Assembly: GCA_963748925.1 (NCBI GenBank) | Contig: CAVVKG010000008.1 | Location: 310,001-374,000, forward strand | Length of the DNA stretch: 64,000 nt | Reading direction: 5' to 3' | From: Cryomorpha sp963748925 | GTDB lineage: Bacteria; Bacteroidota; Bacteroidia; Flavobacteriales_D; Cryomorphaceae | Part shown: positions 20,058 through 29,079 of the stretch, piece after piece | Position numbering within the stretch: the first letter of the stretch is position 1 | How the letters are laid out: every line of letters starts with the position of its first letter | Notes under the pieces: generated by a model | Database searches by the model: none | Seen by the model: the letters and a program-made list of their open reading frames with translations, nothing else | Told to the model about the DNA's origin: nothing | Position numbers and translations under genes: made by a program

Positions 20058-20115
20058 ATGAACATGATGACGATAAAGATAAATTGATTTAGAAAAACTG
20101 AATACATTAAGGTCT

Positions 20116-20687
20116 ATGTTTATAAAAATTTTAAAACGGATTAAAATTGAATTAGCACGTCGGGTAGGTCCAGTCATGATTTATGGGTTTCGAAATCCCA
20201 ACGGAGAGGTGATGAAAAGAACGCGTTATGGTTCGACTACCTATATTCAGGGACGGAGTTAATGGTCGTAGGCGACTACGTTTATATCAACCATTTTTGT
20301 TTTATTGATGGTACTTACGGATTGAATATAGGTGAAGGGTGTCAAATAGGTTATTCTGCTTCTATATCAACTCACAGCAGTCATATTGCCATTCGGCTGT
20401 ATGGTAAGAAATATGGCGGTGGTAATATGGTAGCTTACAACAAAGGCAGTGTGGAGATTGGTTCCTATACTTTCATAGGTCCAAATTCTATTGTAATGCC
20501 GGGATCGCAAATTGGTAAGGGTTCTCTTATTACTGCTTTTTCTTATGTGAAAGGAGAGTTTCCGGACTTTGCCATTATTTCCGGTAATCCCGCAAAAGTG
20601 GTAGGCGATACACGCAAGATGGATGAACGACATCTGCAAAAACACCCTGAATTACGCGAGTTTTACGATGAATGGGCGAAGCCTTAA
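20116..20687 (+). pseudogene. Left-handed beta-helix acyltransferase (CatB/WbbJ-like), frameshifted
   Basis: A start at ATG 20116 reads MFIKILKRIKIELARRVGPV...TTYIQGRS and then stops. One base out of frame the protein continues MVVGDYVYINHFCFIDG. It runs through hexapeptide repeats (IGEGCQIGYSASIS, IGSYTFIGPNSIVMPGSQIGKGSLI) to the ending SGNPAKVVGDTRKM. A -1 lesion at about 20255-20262 separates the halves. Such enzymes O-acetylate sugars using acetyl-CoA. The second half could begin independently at ATG 20262 and might still fold, so function is uncertain. Confidence 0.75.
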
Positions 20688-20710
20688 ACCATTACAATTA
20701 ACCTGGCTTT

Positions 20711-21801
20711 ATGAATATTGATGCTTCTACCCGGATGTTTGATAAACCGATTTCTTATAAATTATTGATCGTAGCACTTGCAGGAGCGCATATTCGGAAT
20801 TTTCTCGAACGGGTTGAAAATAAAGTAATGGCTATTCATATCATTACAAACAAGCCACCGGATTTCAAAACTGATCATCAGGTTACAATTGTTGATTTCT
20901 CTTAAAAAATCCCTTGAACTTCTTAATTACTCCGCGTTAAAATTAAAGAGGTTTACAATGAGTTCAAGCCCGATATAATTCACGTTCACCAATTCAATTC
21001 GGTGTCGTATTTCACACTTAAGGCATTAAAAAGCTTTAACACCCCGTTGTTGCGACTGCCTGGGGTTCAGATGTGCTAATTCTTCCTGAAAAAGGGATTG
21101 TCTGATAAAGGAATTAGTGAAGTACACACTAAAGTATGCCACCGCCTTCACTTCCGATTCAACATTCATGGCTCAAAAAATGAGAGATTTGGTCCCTGAT
21201 AGAAACTTGGATATCACCATTTGCAATTTTGGTGTGGCACCACCTGTTTATGATTTACCCAAAGAAAACATTATTTACTCTAACCGGCTTCACAAGCCAT
21301 TGTATCGAATTGATAAAATCATTCGAGCTTTTGGAAAGTTTCATAATACGAGTGCGGGTAATAAATGGAGGCTCGTAATTGCTGCCACGGGCACAGAAAC
21401 TCTTATCTTAAAAGAGCTTTCAGTGGAATTGGGATTGGAAGATTGTACGCAGTTTGAAGGGTGGCTTGAACGTGAGGATAACATGAAGTGGTATGCCCGT
21501 TCAAAAGTTTGGGTATCCGTTCCTGAGTCAGATGCCACTGCTATTTCTCTTCTTGAAGCAATGTATTACGGATGTTTTCCTGTGGTTGCAGATTTCCCTG
21601 CTTCGCACGAATGGATTAAGGACGGCGAAAATGGTAAAATCATAAAGGATCTGGATTCCTCCTTTTTTGAAGGGATTGAAAATATGGATTTTGACCAGGT
21701 TGCTAAACGGAATAAATCTATCAATTGTAAAAGAAGCAACATTCTCTATTAGTGAAATGAAATTTCAAAACTTACACCGCCGATTACTGGAATCTAAGTG
21801 A
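20711..21801 (+). pseudogene. Glycosyltransferase family 4, broken by several frameshifts
   Basis: Pieces of one GT4 enzyme appear in successive frames. They are: LLIVALAGAHIRNFLERVENKV; SLKKSLELLNYSALKLK; VYNEFKPDIIHVHQFNSVSYFT; VVATAWGSDVLILPEKG; then a long intact stretch from 21117 with the donor-binding part (TAISLLEAMYYGCFPVVADFPASHEWI); and a last shift near 21720 into IVKEATFSISEMKFQ. At least five indels are needed to join them. The final frame ends at 21799-21801, overlapping the GTG start of the next, intact glycosyltransferase. Confidence 0.8.
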
Positions 21802-22925
21802 CAAGAATCTGCCACATCACTTCCATTCACAAAGCATACGACACGCGTATATTTCTAAAAGAATGCAGGTCTCTGGTACAGGCAGGATATGAAGTAAAAC
21901 TGGTAGCCCCGCATGACAAAGCCGAAATAGTGGATGGAATAGAGATTGTCCCTGTAAATAGAAAGGGCAAAGGGCGCCTCTCGCGCGTATTGTTTTTCGT
22001 GTGGCGGGTTGGTTATGTGGCTCTCAAAACAAAATCTGAAGTATATCATTTTCACGATCCGGAACTGGTGCCGGTTGGCATACTTATGCGATTGATTGGT
22101 AAAAAAGTAATTTTTGATATTCATGAAAATATTGCCCGACAAATAAAATCCAAGACTTACCTACCTTTTAGAATATTGATATCAAATCTCTATGGGTTGG
22201 TCGATTGGATTTCAGCAAAATGTTTTTTTATCATTTTGGCGGAAAATTCATACGAGAGAATTTACAGCCGATGGACAACTAATTATGAAGTCGTCTTGAA
22301 TATGCCTGATTTTGATTTCTTATTACCATTTCAAAATACTAACAGGGTCTACAAACAAACCATAGAATTATACTACGTAGGTGGAGTTACATTTGTGCGT
22401 GGCATTGAAACAGTGGTAAAGGCCATCAATGAATTGAAGCACCGCGGGCAGAAAGTAGTTTTTCATTGTGTGGGACCCTATGAAGATTCGGTTATGGAAC
22501 AAATCCAGACCATTCCAGAATTTGAAGAAGTTAAACATGATATTCATTTCTATGGGGCTAAGAGATTAGATTTGGCCCTTGAAATGTCTAAAAAGTGCCA
22601 TGTGGGGCTTTCAATTTTACTCCCGATTGATAATTATCTGGAATCCTATTCTACAAAGATATTTGAGTACATGGCGATTGGGTTGCCTGTTATCACTTCC
22701 GATTTTGAGCTATATCGCAAAGTAATTGAAAAGCATAAATGTGGATTTTGTGTAAATCCAAATGACCCTGTTGAGCTAGCCAACAAAATTGAATATTTCA
22801 CAACACATAGCAGTGCTATCTTAGAAATGGGTAAAAATGGAATCGCTGCGGCTAAAACACATTATAATTGGAAGCGTCAGGAAGAAAAGCTGATAAAGGC
22901 TTATTCTAAGGTTTTAGCCCGGTAA
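21798..22925 (+). CDS. Glycosyltransferase family 4
   Basis: 375 residues, GT-B fold. The N-terminal acceptor domain begins RICHITSIHKAYDTRIFLKE and contains YHFHDPELVPVG. The C-terminal donor domain has YYVGGVTFVRGIETV and the nucleotide-sugar segment STKIFEYMAIGLPVITSDFELY. It would add a sugar to a lipid-linked polysaccharide on the cytoplasmic side. A GTG start at 21798 overlaps the stop of the decayed GT4 (GTGA), suggesting former translational coupling. Unlike its upstream neighbours it is intact. Confidence 0.88.
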   Translation: MTRICHITSIHKAYDTRIFLKECRSLVQAGYEVKLVAPHDKAEIVDGIEIVPVNRKGKGRLSRVLFFVWRVGYVALKTKSEVYHFHDPELVPVGILMRLIGKKVIFDIHENIARQIKSKTYLPFRILISNLYGLVDWISAKCFFIILAENSYERIYSRWTTNYEVVLNMPDFDFLLPFQNTNRVYKQTIELYYVGGVTFVRGIETVVKAINELKHRGQKVVFHCVGPYEDSVMEQIQTIPEFEEVKHDIHFYGAKRLDLALEMSKKCHVGLSILLPIDNYLESYSTKIFEYMAIGLPVITSDFELYRKVIEKHKCGFCVNPNDPVELANKIEYFTTHSSAILEMGKNGIAAAKTHYNWKRQEEKLIKAYSKVLAR

Positions 22926-23028
22926 TCAATTGAAAATTATAAGAATTCTGAAAGGTCTTACTAAGAAACTTGAAAGCATCTAAAAGACCAACCTTAAACC
23001 GTGAATATTTGAGCGGGAAGGTTCGTGT

Positions 23029-24177
23029 TTAGAGGATGAAACCCTTATTCGAATCTAAAAAGCTGATGTATTTATTTAAGCTTTTCCTATCTAAAGGAAT
23101 ATTGATAATCTGACTTGAAATTTCATTAGCTACCGGAAAGTTATCGCATTTCAATCCCCATAAATTAAAATCTTGGGTCACCGGATGCAGTGGTGATAAG
23201 AACCAGTCTCCCATAGGTAAACCGGTATCTTCAGCAAGCTTCATAAATTCAGCTCTGCGTTTTACAAGAACAGGATAAATCAAAAAGGAGTGATTTGCTT
23301 CTAAATCTGATGAAACATAAGTTTTGCCGTTTGCTTTCAAGTATGCTGAAATCTTTTCTGCGTTTGCTCTTCTTCTATTTAGTACCCCATCCAGTTGCCT
23401 TAGAGATCTTATGCCTTCACGATATTGAGTTTTACAGCCTTTTTTCAAAAATCCTTCCGGTATTACCGGAGCTTCAATTTCTTCGGGAGAAGAGGACCCA
23501 ACCACGATTTTCCATGCAGTTAGTTGCCTGTAGAGTTTGAGCAGCAGCCAATAGCTAATGTCATTGAGAAAGTAACGGCGAGCCTTAATTAAAAAATTAA
23601 GCATCGTTGTTTCCCGGGACGATGGTTCTATGGCCGAGCTCTCCAATTCCTGAATTGTAAGGATATATTGTGGGTTGTTGACGCGAAGTATGCCACCGAT
23701 GCCGGTTGAGAAAGGCTTATTCCATTGTGTAGAATAGAAAGCAAAGTCAGCAAACGATCCATTTGATTTTCCATCATGCATTCCACCAAAGCCATGCGTG
23801 CAATCTTCAATGCAAATTATACCCTCTTTGGCGCAGTATTCTGAAATTCGCTTTACATCCGTGCTAAGTCCAAAGGTGTTTTGGGTGATTATAGCCTTGG
23901 TTTTACTAGTTACTTTCTCTACTATCTTTTCAAAAGTTGCATTGAAGCAGTGTTTTTCAATATCTACATAAACAGGTGTAGCACCCGTGTAAATAACACT
24001 ATTTGGAACGACTACACAGGTAAAGGCCTGAACAATTACTTCGTCTCCTTCTCCTATACCACAGGCTCGAAGTGCTGCGTACAACCCAACCCTTCCTTTC
24101 CAAAATAAAAAGAGCTGGCTGCTTTCACACCCAAGGTATGAAGCAATTTTGTTTTTGTATTTATTCGCTGTTTCCAA
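23029..24177 (-). CDS. DegT/DnrJ/EryC1/StrS-family aminotransferase
   Basis: 382 residues, PLP-dependent. Family blocks: GRVGLYAALRACGIGEGDEVIVQAFTC, IEDCTHGFGG and the presumed PLP-lysine segment YSTQWNKPFSTGIGG. Members aminate keto-sugars or build amino-sugar nucleotides for surface glycans; the substrate is unknown. Transcribed opposite to most of the cluster together with the GT2 gene, 5 bases apart. The Tyr-Ser-Thr-Gln-Trp-Asn-Lys context differs from the second DegT protein in this cluster, so they probably act on different sugars. Confidence 0.82.
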   Translation of the reverse strand: METANKYKNKIASYLGCESSQLFLFWKGRVGLYAALRACGIGEGDEVIVQAFTCVVVPNSVIYTGATPVYVDIEKHCFNATFEKIVEKVTSKTKAIITQNTFGLSTDVKRISEYCAKEGIICIEDCTHGFGGMHDGKSNGSFADFAFYSTQWNKPFSTGIGGILRVNNPQYILTIQELESSAIEPSSRETTMLNFLIKARRYFLNDISYWLLLKLYRQLTAWKIVVGSSSPEEIEAPVIPEGFLKKGCKTQYREGIRSLRQLDGVLNRRRANAEKISAYLKANGKTYVSSDLEANHSFLIYPVLVKRRAEFMKLAEDTGLPMGDWFLSPLHPVTQDFNLWGLKCDNFPVANEISSQIINIPLDRKSLNKYISFLDSNKGFIL

Positions 24178-24182
24178 TTCTC

Positions 24183-25190
24183 TTAAGCCTGTAAATATTT
24201 GAATGAAAATAAACCGAATAACGAACCCAGTCCATAAGAAGTATGCAAAACCAGAAAGGCGAGAAGGGAATACCCAATTGAAGTTCGGGAATCTGATTTG
24301 TAGATCTTTATTGATTGGCTCAATATTACAAGTGCGTATAAGCCAAATGAGATAAGCGCCAGAAAAGAGAGCTCTGGAATTATCAAAGCTGCCAATAGAG
24401 GTAGAACTATGCTTAATACGAAAATTAAAGGTATAAAATGCCTTAAGCTCAGCGATGAAAACCGTTTTGTAATATATACGGTTTTTATATTCCAGTTGCC
24501 GTTTCTATAATTATTTTGAAATAAACCTTTGAAGGTTTCTCTCGCATAATAATAGCATTTCGGTGTCGGTAATAACAAAATTCTGTAGCCCATTGCCAGG
24601 ATTCTTTTTGACATTTCTATATCGTGGTTTCTAATCAGACGAACATCATAACCATTTATAGATTTGAGCAAGCTTGTTTTATAGATGCCAAAGGGCACGG
24701 TATCAACATAGGTTGGTTCCTTAACTCCGACTCTAAACATTGAATTGCCCACTCCAAATTTATTCGACAATACTTTCATGATTGAAATGGATTTCGGTGT
24801 TTTGGTTAACACCTTCGTTTCCATCAATCCACCAATTATATCCGCTTCATATTTCCCTTCATCAAAAAACTGTGTGATTGAGCTGATATAATCAGAATCG
24901 AAGCTCGAATGGGCACTTGCTATTAAAATATAATCGCCTTCTGCATGCTCAATACCCAAGTTTAAAGCATACGGTGTCTTTTTTTTGAAGTTGTCAATTA
25001 TTCTGATTTTGCCTGGATAAGCAACTTGTTTTTTGGCAATTTCGTTCCGCGTGTTATCAGTGCTAATTCCGTCAATAATGAGAATTTCCAGATTCAGATT
25101 ATCTGATTCCTGAAAAAAAGACTCGATACAATGACCGATGTATTTTTCTTCATTAAAACAGGGAATTACTACACTTACATTTGCGGCCAT
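24183..25190 (-). CDS. Glycosyltransferase family 2 with C-terminal membrane helices (ExoA-like)
   Basis: 335 residues. GT-A N-terminus VSVVIPCFNEEKYIGHCIESFF, DGISTDNTRNEI and a conserved IASAHSSFDSDYI segment; HDIEMSKRIL fits the later acidic motif. Three to four hydrophobic segments follow (LIFVLSIVLPLLAALII, FLALISFGLYALVIL, YSLLAFLVLHTSYGLGSLFG), resembling ExoA-type membrane glycosyltransferases. Operon with the downstream DegT gene. ATG 25190 directly abuts a stop codon (25191-25193) of a short upstream open frame. Confidence 0.85.
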   Translation of the reverse strand: MAANVSVVIPCFNEEKYIGHCIESFFQESDNLNLEILIIDGISTDNTRNEIAKKQVAYPGKIRIIDNFKKKTPYALNLGIEHAEGDYILIASAHSSFDSDYISSITQFFDEGKYEADIIGGLMETKVLTKTPKSISIMKVLSNKFGVGNSMFRVGVKEPTYVDTVPFGIYKTSLLKSINGYDVRLIRNHDIEMSKRILAMGYRILLLPTPKCYYYARETFKGLFQNNYRNGNWNIKTVYITKRFSSLSLRHFIPLIFVLSIVLPLLAALIIPELSFLALISFGLYALVILSQSIKIYKSDSRTSIGYSLLAFLVLHTSYGLGSLFGLFSFKYLQA

Positions 25191-25760
25191 TCAATATGGG
25201 TGTTTTGCAGAATCTCGCCATTCGCCAATTACATTTGACCGGGGCATCACATGCTTTTCAAATTTGGCGAATACTTTGAATGATTTTGTATAAACTGAAT
25301 TCAAACGAAAGATTCCTTTTAGGCTACTTTCTCCACAAATGACTTCCAGCTTCTTAAATCATTCAAAATCTGTGTGCAAATATAGCCTTGATAAAATGAA
25401 TAATAAAAAGAGGTTTTTGCAGAATCTTTTAGATGGTCGGAATTTAATTTAGAGTATCTAATTTGCAGTGAATTCAATTTATCCATTAAAAGGATTTTGT
25501 TTAATTTCCCAAAAATGAGAGGTAAATAAAAGAAGATTAAATTGAAGCCTTGTGCGAGGCTGGAAGACTAAGAGTTGTGATTTCTGACTTAGTAGTTTCT
25601 GAGGACTAGAAATGTATGCGCCCTTACAATGAGTCGATGTCAATATTAAGCTGAAAAATACACTTTAATTGCCACTGTTTTCCAAATATTCCCCAACTTG
25701 CACCGTTATTTGCTGATTGATTGTATTGACACTAGTTAAACCTTAGGTAAAAAGAAAGAC
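25191..25760. other. 570-base gap between divergent polysaccharide genes, with a possible gene remnant
   Basis: AT-rich. On - a TATATTTG box (25377-25384) could drive the GT2-DegT pair. Between them an open frame of 55 codons (25358-25191) without an ATG runs to a TGA touching the GT2 start. It reads ...RLNSVYTKSFKVFAKFEKHVMPRS... and may be the tail of a deleted gene. The + half holds no recognisable gene. No tRNA or terminator seen. Confidence 0.4.
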
Positions 25761-26690
25761 TTGGAAGTTTTAGAATCAAAAACAGAATTTTCAGGAGCTG
25801 ATAGAAGCATATTTAGTTCTGAGCAATGGGCCGGGATTTTCAATGATTCTATCCATACACTTTACATCGGTCAGCCCCATCGGGCTAAGGCCGTGCTCAA
25901 TCTTTTTGTCTATAAGAAGCTGGGTAAAAATGTGGTTATAAATTCGCCATTTGGCCCGCACTGCGGGTTAACCATTAATCTTGAAACTGAAAGGGTTCAC
26001 ACTAGAAACAGCGATGTAAAAAGGGTGATGCGCGCTCTTGCTGATTACATTACAACAAAGTACCCCAACGCCTATGTAGATCTGGCTTTTCCGCCTGAAA
26101 TTAAGGATGTAATGCCCTTTTTGGATAAGGGGTTTACCACAGCGCTGGCCTATACATATCAACTCAACTTAAGTATTTCTGAAAAGCAAATGCTTACCAA
26201 TCTCTCTACCCAAAGGCGGAAAAATATCCGTGATGCAGAAAAGAATGGTTTGCGTTTTGAGCTAAGCAACAATAAGTTGGAGGTGCTCGAAATGGCACTT
26301 GATACCATTCGCCAGTCGGGAGTAAACTACGATTTAGAACCCTTGATGAAAGTGGTTAAGCTAGATTGCACTTATACGGCTGCAGTATATAGCGGAGACA
26401 CGCTTGTATCTGCTGCCATTATGATTCACGACCCAAAGACCGTTTATTACATTGCCGGTGGTAATATCAAAGACACTTCTTTCGAAGGGGCTGGCACAAT
26501 GGTGGTTTGGGAATGCATCCTTGAGGCGAAGCGAAGAGGAGTAAACACATTTGATTTTTGTGGCTCATCCATGCCATCTATCGAGAAGTTTTTTCGCGGT
26601 TTCGGTGGTGAGCTGGTTCCTTATTTTAGAGTAAGAGCCAATAATACTTTGTTTGACTTTTTGAAGAAATCCAAAAATAAACTCACCTAA
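25761..26690 (+). CDS. FemAB-like / GNAT-fold acyltransferase
   Basis: 309 residues. The C-terminal half (RKNIRDAEKNGLRFELSNN, AVYSGDTLVSAAIMIHDPKTVYYIAGGNI, VWECILEAKRRGVNTFDFCGSS) follows the FemAB/lipid II aminoacyltransferase-like GNAT pattern. In polysaccharide clusters such proteins attach amino acids or acyl groups to sugars; the exact role is unknown. No ATG is available at the N-terminus, so TTG 25761 is taken as start, with a purine-rich stretch just upstream. It opens the second, intact half of the cluster and is followed 3 bases later by the ligase gene. Confidence 0.75.
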   Translation: MEVLESKTEFSGADRSIFSSEQWAGIFNDSIHTLYIGQPHRAKAVLNLFVYKKLGKNVVINSPFGPHCGLTINLETERVHTRNSDVKRVMRALADYITTKYPNAYVDLAFPPEIKDVMPFLDKGFTTALAYTYQLNLSISEKQMLTNLSTQRRKNIRDAEKNGLRFELSNNKLEVLEMALDTIRQSGVNYDLEPLMKVVKLDCTYTAAVYSGDTLVSAAIMIHDPKTVYYIAGGNIKDTSFEGAGTMVVWECILEAKRRGVNTFDFCGSSMPSIEKFFRGFGGELVPYFRVRANNTLFDFLKKSKNKLT

Positions 26691-26693
26691 GAT

Positions 26694-27929
26694 TTGACTC
26701 AAACCGCCATTCATGAGGAGAAAAATTGGAAAAAAGTAGCTTTCCCATTGGCAACAGCTTTACTGGCTTTTTTGATTCCTATTTTGAAAGGCGGTATTCA
26801 GATTCCTATTTTTTTGGTAATTATCGCCTGGTTTTTTTATCCAAAGCGAAAATTGAAAAAACAATGGTGGCCTATTTTGGTCTTTAGCGGGATATTCCTT
26901 TTTCACATTATAGGCTTGTTTTATTCAGAGTATCTCGATAAGGGGATTGCGGACTCAACTGGAAAACTCAGCTTATTGCTTTTTCCGGTTATTTATGGAC
27001 TTGCCGCACCGGTCAATAGACGATTTCGCCGGATAACATTGATTTGTTTTGCCGCTGGCACCATCTTTTCTATAATTTTTGATCTCCTTTCATCAGCCGT
27101 GGATTATAGCCGCACAGGAATGGTTTCCGAGTTTTATATGTCGGCTTTTTCGCCTTTATTTCACCCTTCCTATGTGGCAATGTATGTCAATATGGCCATA
27201 GCGGTTTTACTCACATGTCTTACAGCATTTTCATTTACAAGGAAGCAATCAGGGCTAATTTGGTTATTAATTTTCCTCCTCGCCGTTTCGCTCGTTTTTC
27301 CATCGAGTAAAATGGGCTTTGTTACTTTCGGATTTTTAGTTCTGTTCTTTTTGGTGAAATGGTCTTTGCAAAAGCGGTTGATTCATATTAATAGCTTGTT
27401 GATTCTAATAATTGGTGTGGTAACGGCGCTTTTTATAACTTATAATCCGGTGGCGAGCAATAGGGTGAATAGTGCCATTGAGTTTGCCGATGGCGAAAGA
27501 ACGCCTACAAAAACAGATCAGATTGAAAGCAATTCCGCCAGAATATATGCCTGGAAAGCTACCTTGTCAGAAATAAAAGAAAAACCGCTGGGTGTGGGAA
27601 CAGGCGATATTAATGTAGAGCTCGAAAAGCGCTTCCGCGAAGAAGGGTTGGATCAGTTGGCCGAGAAAGGATTGAATCCCCACAATCAATTTCTTCAAAC
27701 AGCTATGGCCGTTGGCCTTCCGGCAATAGCGTGGTTTCTTTTTTCGCTACTTTTCCCATTTGCTAAAATCATTAAAACGAAAGATTGGCTCTACGCTTTT
27801 TTTCTGTGCATCATCGCACTAAACCTTATGGTTGAGTCGATGTTAGAAAAGCAAAGCGGAGTAATATTTTTCGCATTTTTCAACTCGTTTTTCTACTTTA
27901 TGACCTTTCAGGATAGAAAGCTCGAGTGA
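26694..27929 (+). CDS. O-antigen ligase/polymerase-like membrane protein (Wzy/WaaL)
   Basis: 411 residues with about ten hydrophobic helices. A large periplasmic loop (FADGERTPTKTDQIESNSARIYAWKATLSEIKEKPLGVGTGD) is followed by NPHNQFLQTAMAVGLPAIAWF, where the PHNQFLQ motif marks the Wzy_C/O-antigen ligase family. It either polymerises repeat units or ligates the glycan to a lipid carrier in the inner membrane. A TTG start at 26694 is assumed. Confidence 0.85.
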   Translation: MTQTAIHEEKNWKKVAFPLATALLAFLIPILKGGIQIPIFLVIIAWFFYPKRKLKKQWWPILVFSGIFLFHIIGLFYSEYLDKGIADSTGKLSLLLFPVIYGLAAPVNRRFRRITLICFAAGTIFSIIFDLLSSAVDYSRTGMVSEFYMSAFSPLFHPSYVAMYVNMAIAVLLTCLTAFSFTRKQSGLIWLLIFLLAVSLVFPSSKMGFVTFGFLVLFFLVKWSLQKRLIHINSLLILIIGVVTALFITYNPVASNRVNSAIEFADGERTPTKTDQIESNSARIYAWKATLSEIKEKPLGVGTGDINVELEKRFREEGLDQLAEKGLNPHNQFLQTAMAVGLPAIAWFLFSLLFPFAKIIKTKDWLYAFFLCIIALNLMVESMLEKQSGVIFFAFFNSFFYFMTFQDRKLE

Positions 27930-27948
27930 CCTCATTGGATAAATTATT

Positions 27949-29028
27949 ATGAAAATACTAACCGTAGTAGGTGCCAGACCCCAATTTGTAAAAGCTGCAG
28001 TTTTGAGCCGTGAATTGAAGTCTCATCCTGATATTGAAGAGATAATTGTTCATACAGGTCAGCATTTTGATGCCAATATGAGCACGGTATTCTTTGATGA
28101 AATGGACATACCAAAGCCAAAGTACAACCTTAATATCAACAGCCTGAGTCATGGAGCCATGACGGGTAAAATGCTTGAAGGAATAGAGAAGCTTATTTTA
28201 GACGAAAAGCCCGATCTGCTTCTGGTGTACGGAGATACAAACTCAACTTTGGCAGGAGCCTTGGCCGCTCGTAAACTTCATGTGAAAGTCGGACACGTGG
28301 AGGCTGGTTTGCGAAGTTTCAACATGGAAATGCCTGAGGAGGTAAATCGAATTTTGACAGACAGGATAGCCGATATTCTTTTTTGCCCTACCGATTCGGC
28401 AATAGAGAATTTGAAAAAAGAAGGTTTTGAACATTTTGATATTACTGTAGTGAAGTCCGGCGACGTAATGCAGGATGCAGCTATGTATTACGCTCAGTTT
28501 TCGGGAAGTAAGTCTCAGGTTCACCGCCATTTGCCGAAAGGCGAATACGTACTTTGTACCCTACATAGAGCGGAGAATACGGATGATAAATCGCGCCTGC
28601 AGGAAATAGTTGATGCGCTAAACGAAATACACAAAACTACACCCGTGGTAATGCCGCTCCACCCGCGCACTAAGAAACTTTTAGAGAAGCATGGATTAGA
28701 GTTGAAGGTCACCCTGATTGACCCGGTGGGCTATTTTGACATGATTGAACTGCTTAAAAATTGCAGTTTGGTGATGACAGATAGCGGCGGATTGCAAAAG
28801 GAAGCCTTCTTTTTTGAGAAGAATTGCGTAACCATGCGAGACCAAACCGAATGGGTTGAATTGATGGAGCATGGATTTAATATTCTTGCTTCCGCGAAAG
28901 CGAATGACATTACAGAGAAGTTTAAACTGATGCGCGAACGATCGAATAACTTTGACATCGACCTATATGGAAATGGTAAAGCCGCTCAGAATATTCTGAA
29001 AGAAATCAGATCGTATTTTCAATTGTAA
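27949..29028 (+). CDS. wecB: UDP-N-acetylglucosamine 2-epimerase, non-hydrolysing
   Basis: 359 residues. Starts KILTVVGARPQFVKAAVLSREL; further blocks are VHTGQHFDANMSTVFFDEM, VYGDTNSTLAGALAARKL, GHVEAGLRSFNMEMPEEVNR and TDSGGLQKEAFFF. These are the classic WecB signatures. It interconverts UDP-GlcNAc and UDP-ManNAc in the cytoplasm, supplying ManNAc-type sugars. ATG 27949 follows the ligase gene by 19 bases. Confidence 0.93.
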   Translation: MKILTVVGARPQFVKAAVLSRELKSHPDIEEIIVHTGQHFDANMSTVFFDEMDIPKPKYNLNINSLSHGAMTGKMLEGIEKLILDEKPDLLLVYGDTNSTLAGALAARKLHVKVGHVEAGLRSFNMEMPEEVNRILTDRIADILFCPTDSAIENLKKEGFEHFDITVVKSGDVMQDAAMYYAQFSGSKSQVHRHLPKGEYVLCTLHRAENTDDKSRLQEIVDALNEIHKTTPVVMPLHPRTKKLLEKHGLELKVTLIDPVGYFDMIELLKNCSLVMTDSGGLQKEAFFFEKNCVTMRDQTEWVELMEHGFNILASAKANDITEKFKLMRERSNNFDIDLYGNGKAAQNILKEIRSYFQL

Positions 29029-29079
29029 AATGGCGATTGCTAATTGTTACCTTTACGAACATAAAATCAAGACGAAAAG

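Noticed and set aside
25191..25760. tRNA or small RNA gene in this gap
   Set aside because: No tRNA-like arms, CCA end or strong hairpins seen.
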